NCBI GenBank assembly: GCA_023442085.1 | Contig: JAEZMT010000319.1 | Coordinates: forward strand, 1 to 5,072 | Reading direction: 5' to 3' | Length of the DNA stretch: 5,072 nt | Source: Pseudomonadota bacterium | Lineage (GTDB): Bacteria; Pseudomonadota; Alphaproteobacteria; Rhizobiales; Xanthobacteraceae | In this document: in pieces, positions 1 to 4,667 of the stretch | Layout: each line of letters begins with the position of its first letter | Numbering within the stretch: the stretch's first letter is position 1 | Notes under the pieces: generated by a model | Told to the model about the DNA's origin: nothing | The model's input: the letters and a program-made list of their open reading frames with translations, nothing else | Databases searched by the model: none | Program-made: the position numbers and the translations under genes

Positions 1-1
1 G

Positions 2-337
2 CACATGACCTTCCATCTGGGCGGCGGCGCGGGCGGGCTCGGCCAGTTCATGCACCACCTGCTGCCGGCGGTGGAGACGTGGTGGGACGACCTCGGCGCC
101 CCGGCCATGACGCCGGATCTTCAGGCGGCGCTGGTGGCAGGCGTGGAGGCCGAGGCCGCCGGCCGCTCCATGACGGAGCTAGCGCAGCGGCGCGATGCGC
201 TGCTCACCCAGATCGTCGCCCTCAAGCACGCCGCCGGCGTGCGCGACGAGCAGGCCGCGATCAGCGCGCGGCTGGACGAGGCGCTGGAGGAGAGCTTCCC
301 CGACAGTGACCCCATCGCCGTGCGCGGCGACGACTGA
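2..337 (+). CDS. 3-hydroxyacyl-CoA dehydrogenase-like protein, C-terminal fragment (5' end outside window)
   Basis: This is the C-terminal part of a protein whose reading frame is already open at the left edge, so the Met codon at 5-7 is probably internal. The start of the fragment (MTFHLGGGAGGLGQFMHHL) resembles the C-terminal helical domain of the NAD-dependent 3-hydroxyacyl-CoA / L-carnitine dehydrogenase family, where a 'MGPxxTFHLxGGxGGxxHFM' stretch is followed by a Trp-rich segment (here ETWWDDLG, residues 24-31 counted from that Met) and an 'AGRSxxELxxxRD' stretch (residues 52-64). Such enzymes oxidise a 3-hydroxyacyl substrate to the 3-oxo form in the cytoplasm. The Rossmann domain and catalytic His/Glu would lie outside the window, so the exact substrate cannot be judged. 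After the usual family end the protein continues with a charged helix and an acidic tail containing ESFPDSDP (residues 96-103). The gene converges on eno and ends 13 nt before a strong terminator. The family call is from recognition by eye, and a small stand-alone protein is the less likely alternative. Confidence 0.65.
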   Translation, partial: HMTFHLGGGAGGLGQFMHHLLPAVETWWDDLGAPAMTPDLQAALVAGVEAEAAGRSMTELAQRRDALLTQIVALKHAAGVRDEQAAISARLDEALEESFPDSDPIAVRGDD

Positions 338-349
338 CGAGAGCCGAAA

Positions 350-391
350 AGAAAAGGACGCCGCGAGCCCGAGCCCGCGGCGTCCTTTTCT
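350..391. terminator. Bidirectional Rho-independent terminator between the dehydrogenase gene and eno
   Basis: A perfect 16-bp inverted repeat (arms 350-365 and 376-391) encloses a 10-nt loop. The inner stem is GC-rich (GGACGCCGCG) and the outer stem is A/T-rich (AGAAAA pairing with TTTTCT). On the plus strand the stem runs into TTTTCTGTTTTC. On the minus strand it runs into TTTTCTTTTC. Both directions therefore have a GC stem followed by a U-rich tract. It lies between the stop codons of two convergent genes (337 and 433) and should end transcription of both. Confidence 0.93.
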
Positions 392-406
392 GTTTTCATC
401 CTAACC

Positions 407-424
407 CGCCGCACGCGTGCGGCG
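407..424. repeat. Perfect 18-bp palindrome just after the eno stop codon
   Basis: CGCCGCACG followed directly by CGTGCGGCG is a perfect inverted repeat with no spacer. As RNA it could form a 7-bp stem with a CGCG loop. It lies 8 nt past the eno stop codon and 15 nt before the terminator stem as read by eno transcription. No T-run follows it on either strand, so it is not a terminator itself. It could act as a 3' stabilising hairpin for eno mRNA or as a protein-binding site, but neither role is shown by the sequence. Confidence 0.7.
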
Positions 425-432
425 CAGAGGGA

Positions 433-1716
433 TCAGGCGAGCGACTTGATCGCGGCCTTGCCGGCGTAGCGGGCGGAGTCGCCCAGCTCCTGCTCGATGC
501 GCAGCAGCTGGTTGTACTTGGCGGTGCGGTCCGAGCGGGCCAGCGAGCCGGTCTTGATCTGCCCGCAGTTGGTGGCCACCGCGAGGTCGGCGATGGTGGA
601 ATCCTCGGTCTCGCCCGAGCGGTGGGACATCACGGCGCGATAGCCGGCCTTGTGGGCCATTTCCACCGCGTCCAGCGTCTCGGTAAGGGAGCCGATCTGG
701 TTGACCTTCACGAGGATGGCGTTGCCCACGCCGTCCTTGATGCCGCGCGACAGGCGCTCGACATTGGTGACGAAGAGGTCGTCGCCCACCAGCTGGCACT
801 TGGAGCCGATGGTGTCGGTGAGGAGCTTCCAGCCGGCCCAGTCGTCCTCGGCCATGCCGTCCTCGATGGTGACGATGGGATAGCCCGCGACGAGCTGAGC
901 CAGATACTTCACCTGGGCCTCGATGTCGCGCACCTTGCCCTCGCCCTCATAGTGATAGGCGCCGTCCTTGAAGAACTCGGTGGAGGCGCAGTCGAGGCCG
1001 ATGAACACGTCCTCGCCCGGCTTGAAGCCGGCCTTCTCGATGGCGCCCATCACGAAGTCCAGCGCCGCCTCGGCGGAGGCGAGGTTGGGGGCGAAGCCGC
1101 CCTCGTCGCCCACGTTGGTGTTGTGGCCGGCGCTCTTCAGGCCGCTCTTCAGCGTGTGGAAGATCTCGGCGCCCCAGCGCAGGCCTTCCGCGAAGGAGGA
1201 GGCGCCGGCGGGCAGGATCATGAATTCCTGGAAGTCGATGGGGTTGTCCGCATGGGCGCCGCCGTTGACGATGTTCATCATCGGCACTGGCAGCACGCGG
1301 GCGTTCACGCCCCCCACATAACGGTAGAACGAGAGGCCGCTCGCCTGCGCGGCGGCCTTGGCCACCGCCAGCGATACGCCGAGAATGGCATTGGCGCCGA
1401 GGCGGGCCTTGTTGGGGGTGCCGTCAAGACCGAGCAGCACCGCATCGATGTGGGCCTGATCCTCGGCCTCGTAGCCGCCAACGGCGTCGAAGATCTCGCC
1501 GTTCACCGCATCCACGGCCTTGGAGACGCCCTTGCCGAGATAGCGGCTCTTGTCGCCGTCGCGCAGCTCCACCGCCTCGTGGGCGCCGGTGGAGGCGCCG
1601 GAGGGGACCGCTGCGCGGCCGAGGGAGCCGTCTTCCAGCACCACGTCCACCTCGACGGTGGGATTGCCACGGCTGTCGAGGATCTCGCGGCCGATGATAT
1701 CGACGATGGCGGTCAT
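433..1716 (-). CDS. eno: Enolase (phosphopyruvate hydratase)
   Basis: Enolase interconverts 2-phosphoglycerate and phosphoenolpyruvate in glycolysis and gluconeogenesis. It is a cytoplasmic Mg-dependent enzyme. The 427-residue product is full length for bacterial enolases (about 425-435). It opens with the typical IVDIIGREILDSRGNPT N-terminus and the mobile loop PSGASTG (38-44). By family alignment, His155 lies in NGGAHADN, the general acid Glu205 in GDEGGF, the metal ligands are Asp242, Glu285 and Asp312, the catalytic base Lys337 is in the enolase signature ILVKVNQIGSLTET (334-347), and His365 (SHRSGET) and Lys388 (IKTG) bind substrate. All are present, so the enzyme should be active. The ATG at 1716 follows a good ribosome binding site (AAGGAA, 6-nt gap from AGGA) and matches the family N-terminus. 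The gene is transcribed alone: it diverges from queF and ends at a bidirectional terminator. The usual kdsA/pyrG-type neighbours are absent on the sides that can be seen. Confidence 0.99.
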   Translation of the reverse strand: MTAIVDIIGREILDSRGNPTVEVDVVLEDGSLGRAAVPSGASTGAHEAVELRDGDKSRYLGKGVSKAVDAVNGEIFDAVGGYEAEDQAHIDAVLLGLDGTPNKARLGANAILGVSLAVAKAAAQASGLSFYRYVGGVNARVLPVPMMNIVNGGAHADNPIDFQEFMILPAGASSFAEGLRWGAEIFHTLKSGLKSAGHNTNVGDEGGFAPNLASAEAALDFVMGAIEKAGFKPGEDVFIGLDCASTEFFKDGAYHYEGEGKVRDIEAQVKYLAQLVAGYPIVTIEDGMAEDDWAGWKLLTDTIGSKCQLVGDDLFVTNVERLSRGIKDGVGNAILVKVNQIGSLTETLDAVEMAHKAGYRAVMSHRSGETEDSTIADLAVATNCGQIKTGSLARSDRTAKYNQLLRIEQELGDSARYAGKAAIKSLA

Positions 1717-1721
1717 GAAGG

Positions 1722-1730
1722 TTCCTTCCC
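1722..1730 (-). promoter_or_regulatory. Ribosome binding site of eno
   Basis: Read on the minus strand, GGGAAGGAA ends 5 nt before the ATG at 1716. Its AGGA core is 6 nt from the start codon, a normal spacing. The sequence GAAGG-AA-CCTTC (1728 to 1717) makes this site part of a short inverted repeat that abuts the start codon. Confidence 0.75.
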
Positions 1731-1854
1731 TTGATATCCCACGGCGGCGAGCGGCGGCGGCCTGATGGCTGCCATCGGGACCGTGACGGCCCCTTCACCC
1801 TTCAACCTCGCCCGCCCCCGGGAATGGAAGGCGAGGCGCCCTCCAGGCGCCGTG

Positions 1855-1883
1855 CTTCTAGCGCGAACCTTCGCGGATGCGAA
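1855..1883 (-). promoter_or_regulatory. Candidate sigma-70-type promoter for eno
   Basis: On the minus strand TTCGCA (1883-1878) and TAGAAG (1860-1855) are separated by 17 nt. Each matches four of six positions of the -35 and -10 consensus. Transcription from here would give a leader of about 130 nt. Both boxes are weak and alphaproteobacterial promoters are degenerate, so this is only a suggestion. Confidence 0.25.
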
Positions 1884-1885
1884 GG
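1868..1885. repeat. Inverted repeat CCTTCGC-GGAT-GCGAAGG in the eno-queF intergenic region
   Basis: A perfect 7-bp inverted repeat with a 4-nt centre. It overlaps the candidate eno -35 box, which would suit an operator, and if transcribed it would form a compact hairpin. No known regulator is assigned to it. Confidence 0.45.
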
Positions 1886-1892
1886 GGCTTGA

Positions 1893-1917
1893 TCGCAAAC
1901 AGGTGATCGGTCGCAAA
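1893..1917. repeat. Two direct copies of TCGCAAA, 18 bp apart
   Basis: TCGCAAA occurs at 1893-1899 and 1911-1917, and TGATCG at 1890-1895 and 1904-1909, in the A/T-richer core of the divergent intergenic region. Half-sites with spacing close to two helical turns are common in regulator-binding regions, but repeats this short can arise by chance. Confidence 0.3.
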
Positions 1918-1934
1918 ACCGCCCGACGGCGGTT
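1917..1934. repeat. Inverted repeat AACCGCC-CGAC-GGCGGTT upstream of queF
   Basis: A perfect 7-bp inverted repeat with a 4-nt centre. Its right arm ends in the first two bases of the candidate queF -35 box (TTGAAC), so a protein bound here could control queF. The regulator is unknown. Confidence 0.45.
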
Positions 1935-1961
1935 GAACATTGCCGGCCCGAAAGCTATGCC
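1933..1961 (+). promoter_or_regulatory. Candidate sigma-70-type promoter for queF
   Basis: TTGAAC (1933-1938) and TATGCC (1956-1961) are separated by 17 nt. The -35 box matches five of six consensus positions and the -10 box three to four. A transcript would begin near 1968 and have a short leader of roughly 20 nt, leaving little room for a riboswitch. This is the best promoter-like pair I can find in the intergenic region. Confidence 0.4.
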
Positions 1962-1975
1962 GCCGATCCATTCCC

Positions 1976-1982
1976 AAGGAAG
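1976..1982 (+). promoter_or_regulatory. Ribosome binding site deciding the queF start
   Basis: AAGGAAG lies so that its AGGA core is 6 nt from the ATG at 1987. The adjacent in-frame GTG at 1984 would be only 3 nt away, and an in-frame ATG at 1765 has no such site. The start at 1987 is therefore preferred. Confidence 0.75.
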
Positions 1983-1986
1983 CGTG

Positions 1987-2439
1987 ATGACCGACCGCCC
2001 GTTGCAGCTTGGCGCCCTGAGCGCCCTGCCCCCGTCGCCCGAGGAGGCGGTGCTCGACCGCGTGCCCAATCCCCACCCCGATGCCGATTATGTGGCGCGC
2101 TTCACCTGCCCGGAATTCACCTCGCTCTGCCCGGTGACGGGCCAGCCGGATTTCGCGCATCTCGTCATCGACTACGTGCCGAACCTGCACCTCGTGGAAT
2201 CCAAGTCGCTCAAGCTCTATCTCGGCAGCTTCCGCAACCATGGCGCGTTCCACGAGGATTGCACGGTTGCGGTGGGCAAAAGGCTGGTGACCCTGCTGGA
2301 GCCGCGCTTCCTCCGCATCGCCGGCTATTGGTATCCGCGCGGGGGCATTCCCATCGACGTGTTCTGGCAGACCGGAAAGCTGCCCGAGGGCGCCTGGCTC
2401 CCCGACACGGGGGTTGCGCCCTATCGCGGTCGCGGGTGA
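1987..2439 (+). CDS. queF: NADPH-dependent 7-cyano-7-deazaguanine reductase (preQ0 reductase)
   Basis: QueF reduces the nitrile of preQ0 to the amine of preQ1 with two NADPH, the last free-base step before the base is inserted into tRNA to make queuosine. It is a cytoplasmic enzyme of the tunnelling (T-)fold superfamily. The 150-residue length fits the short, single-domain YkvM type rather than the long two-domain type. The thioimide-forming Cys48 is in FTSLCPVTGQPDF with Asp55 seven residues on. The QueF motif ESKSLKLY (71-78) and His89-Glu90 in FHED follow. Each lies seven positions before the known Bacillus subtilis residues (C55, D62, H96, E97). The C-terminus GYWYPRGGIPIDVFWQTG is also typical. 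The frame is open upstream, but family similarity and the ribosome binding site both point to the ATG at 1987. It diverges from eno, and no other queuosine gene is visible nearby. Confidence 0.97.
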   Translation: MTDRPLQLGALSALPPSPEEAVLDRVPNPHPDADYVARFTCPEFTSLCPVTGQPDFAHLVIDYVPNLHLVESKSLKLYLGSFRNHGAFHEDCTVAVGKRLVTLLEPRFLRIAGYWYPRGGIPIDVFWQTGKLPEGAWLPDTGVAPYRGRG

Positions 2440-2490
2440 AGCTGGGGCGGTCGGCCGCATGAAGAGGGCCGCGGGGGGGATGAACGACGC

Positions 2491-2517
2491 CGCTGCGGGC
2501 CGGGGAGCCGCGCAGCG
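2491..2517 (+). repeat. Weak hairpin between queF and the DUF1835 gene
   Basis: CGCTGCG (2491-2497) and CGCAGCG (2511-2517) can form a 7-bp stem around a 13-nt loop, 22 nt before the next start codon. No T-tract follows, so it is unlikely to be a terminator and readthrough from queF seems possible. In such GC-rich DNA it may be chance. Confidence 0.25.
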
Positions 2518-2527
2518 CCGGCAACCC

Positions 2528-2532
2528 GAGGG
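2528..2532 (+). promoter_or_regulatory. Ribosome binding site deciding the DUF1835 gene start
   Basis: GAGGG lies 7 nt before the ATG at 2540. Two upstream in-frame ATGs (2459, 2480) would add a low-complexity Ala/Gly/Arg-rich leader and have no well-spaced site, and the conserved domain begins right after the ATG at 2540. Confidence 0.6.
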
Positions 2533-2539
2533 CATCAGC

Positions 2540-3550
2540 ATGCCGAAGCTCATCGTGACCAATGGCGACAGCGCGGCCGACCGCCTGCGCGAGGCGGGGA
2601 TCAAGGGTCATATCATCCCGTGGCGGGACATGCTGCATGACGGGCCAGTCCCCGCCGCCACCAGCCTCGACGACGTGTCGGACGTGCGCGCCGACTTCCT
2701 CTCCTCCGCCCTCGGTCTGCCGTTCGACGAGGTGCGGGCCGATTTCGCCCATCGCGACGCGCAGATGGAAGTGCATTCGGCCTATGGCGAGGTGGAGCTG
2801 TGGTTCGAGCACGACCTCTACGACCAGCTCCAGCTCATCCAGATCCTCGATTACCTCGCCCATGAGCCCGAGCGCATGGGGGTGAGCCTGGTGCAGGCCT
2901 CCCACTATCTCGCCGTGATGGAGCTTGAGGACCTGCGCGCCCTCGAAGCGCAGCGCGCGCCGGTCACCCATCTCCAGATGGAGACCGCCCGGGAGGCGTG
3001 GGAGGCCTTCACCGCGCCGACGCCGCGTCCGCTCTCGACCTTCCTCGAGCGCCCGCACGAGGCGCTGCCGCATCTCGCGCCCGCCCTCGCGCGCCTCGTC
3101 TGCGAACTGCCGGCGCCGGCCAGCGGCCTGTCGCTCACCGAGGAGCGGATGCTGCGGCATCTGTCCGCCGGGCCGATGAAGGTGGCGCACCTCTATGCGG
3201 CCGTGCATTCCATGGATCAGGCGCAGTTCCTGGCCGACCTGCCCTTTTTCCTGCGCCTGGATGGGCTCGCCTTCGCCCATGAGCCGCTCATCACGGGCTT
3301 GCCCTTCCGCTCCAGCGAGGCGCCGAGCCTGAGTTTCACCCCCGGTGAGGGCAGCGCGGCGGAACGCAGCTACCGGGCCTATGCCGCCGCCGAAGTGTCC
3401 CTGACCCCGGCCGGGGCCGCCGCGCTCAAGGGCGCCTTCGACCACGCAGCCAACAATGCCGTGGAGCGGCACCTCGGCGGCACGCGCATCTGCGCCGGCG
3501 CCATGTGGCGCTACGACCGGACGGCGGGGCGGCTGGTGCTGCCGAACTGA
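2540..3550 (+). CDS. DUF1835 domain-containing protein of unknown function
   Basis: A 336-residue soluble protein with no signal peptide or membrane segment. The N-terminal third matches the DUF1835 family as I know it: VTNGDSAADRLREAG (6-20), the WRDMLHDGPVP stretch (28-38), and ELWFEHDLYDQLQLIQIL (86-103). No biochemical role is established to my knowledge. The middle (about 150-195) is Pro/Ala-rich with predicted helices. Residues about 198-300 contain LSLTEERMLRHLSAGPMK, a Phe/Leu-rich helix (FLADLPFFLRLDGLA) and VSLTPAGAAALKG. That order recalls a winged-helix fold with a MarR-like 'LTPAG' wing, which is my inference. The C-terminal stretch LGGT...WRYD (312-326) recurs, as I recall, in long DUF1835 proteins. 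The gene follows queF by 100 nt on the same strand without an obvious terminator, so it may share the queF transcript, but it has its own ribosome binding site. No functional link to queuosine can be claimed. The stop is 15 nt from that of the convergent transporter gene. Confidence 0.85.
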   Translation: MPKLIVTNGDSAADRLREAGIKGHIIPWRDMLHDGPVPAATSLDDVSDVRADFLSSALGLPFDEVRADFAHRDAQMEVHSAYGEVELWFEHDLYDQLQLIQILDYLAHEPERMGVSLVQASHYLAVMELEDLRALEAQRAPVTHLQMETAREAWEAFTAPTPRPLSTFLERPHEALPHLAPALARLVCELPAPASGLSLTEERMLRHLSAGPMKVAHLYAAVHSMDQAQFLADLPFFLRLDGLAFAHEPLITGLPFRSSEAPSLSFTPGEGSAAERSYRAYAAAEVSLTPAGAAALKGAFDHAANNAVERHLGGTRICAGAMWRYDRTAGRLVLPN

Positions 3551-3565
3551 CGGGCGCCGTGCGGC

Positions 3566-4579
3566 TCAGCCCGCCTTGTCTTCCTCGGCGACCTGCTCGC
3601 TGTGGGCCTTGAAGGCAGCGAAGGCGACCACCGTCAGCGGCGTCGCCAGCACCACGCCCAGCGCGCCGAAGATGCTGCCGAACGCCACCACCGCGAACAG
3701 CGTCACCGCCGGCGGCAGCGACACCATGCGCTGCTGGAGCAGGGGCGTGATGATGTTGCTCTCCGCCTGCTGAACGCCGACGAAGACGAGCAGCGTCCAC
3801 AGGCCGGTGTCCGCGCCCATGGTCAGCGCGATCAGCACGGCCGGGGCGGCAGCCATCACCGGGCCGATCATGGGCACGAATTCGGCGAGGCCGGCAAACA
3901 ACGCGAGCGCCAGCGCGGACGGCACGCCCACGATGGTGAGGCCGATGAAGGTGAGCACGCCCACCACCACCATTGCGATGAGCTGCGCCTTCAGAAAGTG
4001 CCGCAAATCTTCCGATACCAGAGCCAGCCGCCGGTCCGCCGCCGCGCGCTCGGATGGCCGCCACAGGGACAGGAACATGCGGCGGTAGAGATCCGGCGAG
4101 ACCGCGAAATAGATGCCGCCGACCACCACGAGAAAGGTGCCCAGCACCACCTGAAACAGGTTCGACGTGAACCCCTGCACGAACGAGAGCACGGTCTCGC
4201 CGGAGGGGGCCGCCGCTTCCGCCCGCTTCAGGAGGTCATCGCTCATCCCCTCCAGATGGAAGCGCTGCTCGAAGGCGGTCCAGGCGGTGGGCAGTTCGTT
4301 CACCAGCTGCGTCACCTGGGTCTGGATGGTCGAGCCGAACAGATAGAGCGCCAGCCCAAGCCCGCCGAAGACGATGATGCCCACCGGGATCACCGCATAA
4401 CGCTCGGGAAAGCGCGTCCATTTGGCGAACGGCTCGGCGAGCGCGTGGAGCGCGAGCGAGACGAGGCAGGCGGCGAACACCTGGAGGATCACGTCGTAGA
4501 TCTTCCAGGATAGCCAGCCGAGGGCGATGACGATGCACGCAATGGCCACGCGGCGTGCCACATCCCGGTCCGAAATCAT
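3566..4579 (-). CDS. AI-2E family transporter (PerM/TqsA-like, former UPF0118)
   Basis: A 337-residue polytopic inner-membrane protein of the AI-2 exporter family. Members include E. coli TqsA, linked to autoinducer-2 export, PerM, and a Na+/H+ antiporter branch, so the substrate cannot be read from the sequence. Hydrophobic segments lie at about 11-24, 28-48, 61-83, 142-162, 198-218, 222-251, 258-270 and 291-322. A soluble, partly charged loop (about 84-140) follows the third, as usual in the family. The family motifs are EFVPMIGPVMAAAPA (233-247), the QQAESNIITPLLQQRMVSLP block (270-289), and GALGVVLATPLTVV (305-318). The length is in the normal range of about 330-380, and the tail is short and acidic. 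The ATG at 4579 has only a weak G-rich site (GGGGG, 4-nt gap). It fits the family N-terminus, though a GTG a few codons later is possible. The 88 nt upstream show no convincing promoter, so readthrough from the upstream gene on the same strand is possible. Confidence 0.93.
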   Translation of the reverse strand: MISDRDVARRVAIACIVIALGWLSWKIYDVILQVFAACLVSLALHALAEPFAKWTRFPERYAVIPVGIIVFGGLGLALYLFGSTIQTQVTQLVNELPTAWTAFEQRFHLEGMSDDLLKRAEAAAPSGETVLSFVQGFTSNLFQVVLGTFLVVVGGIYFAVSPDLYRRMFLSLWRPSERAAADRRLALVSEDLRHFLKAQLIAMVVVGVLTFIGLTIVGVPSALALALFAGLAEFVPMIGPVMAAAPAVLIALTMGADTGLWTLLVFVGVQQAESNIITPLLQQRMVSLPPAVTLFAVVAFGSIFGALGVVLATPLTVVAFAAFKAHSEQVAEEDKAG

Positions 4580-4667
4580 GCTGCCCCCGATGCGCGGACG
4601 TTCGACGCGACTGCGGCTTCATACCGCGAAACCATGACGCCCGCACAGTGACGCAGGCAGGGGAGCC

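Noticed and set aside
121..414. A 97-codon minus-strand open frame across the terminator and dehydrogenase end
   Set aside because: It runs through the terminator hairpin, is Ser/Arg/Ala-rich, and lies opposite a better supported coding frame.
622..1734. A 370-codon plus-strand open frame antisense to eno
   Set aside because: It lies opposite a certain enolase gene. Its translation is rich in His, Gly, Ala and Val with no recognisable domain, as expected when GC-biased codons suppress stops on the opposite strand.
1765..1986. A 74-residue N-terminal extension of QueF from an upstream ATG
   Set aside because: The extension is Arg/Ala/Pro-rich, unlike any QueF N-terminus, and covers the palindromes and promoter candidate. 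The ATG at 1987 has the proper ribosome binding site and fits family length.
1862..1986. A preQ1 riboswitch upstream of queF
   Set aside because: The two small hairpins lack the A-rich tail and conserved loop bases of known preQ1 classes, and the best promoter candidate lies downstream of both, leaving a leader of only about 20 nt.
2414..2539. An N-terminal extension of the DUF1835 protein from upstream in-frame ATGs (2459, 2480) or earlier
   Set aside because: The added residues are low-complexity, overlap the queF end in part, and are not backed by a spaced ribosome binding site. The conserved domain starts at the ATG at 2540.
2210..3472. A 420-codon minus-strand open frame opposite queF and the DUF1835 gene
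   Set aside because: It spans parts of two plus-strand genes and their spacer. Its translation is low in complexity (Gly, Arg, Glu, His), and it matches no family I know.
3602..4513. A 303-codon plus-strand open frame opposite the AI-2E-family gene
   Set aside because: The translation is dominated by His, Arg, Glu and Gln in the pattern of an antisense shadow of a hydrophobic protein.
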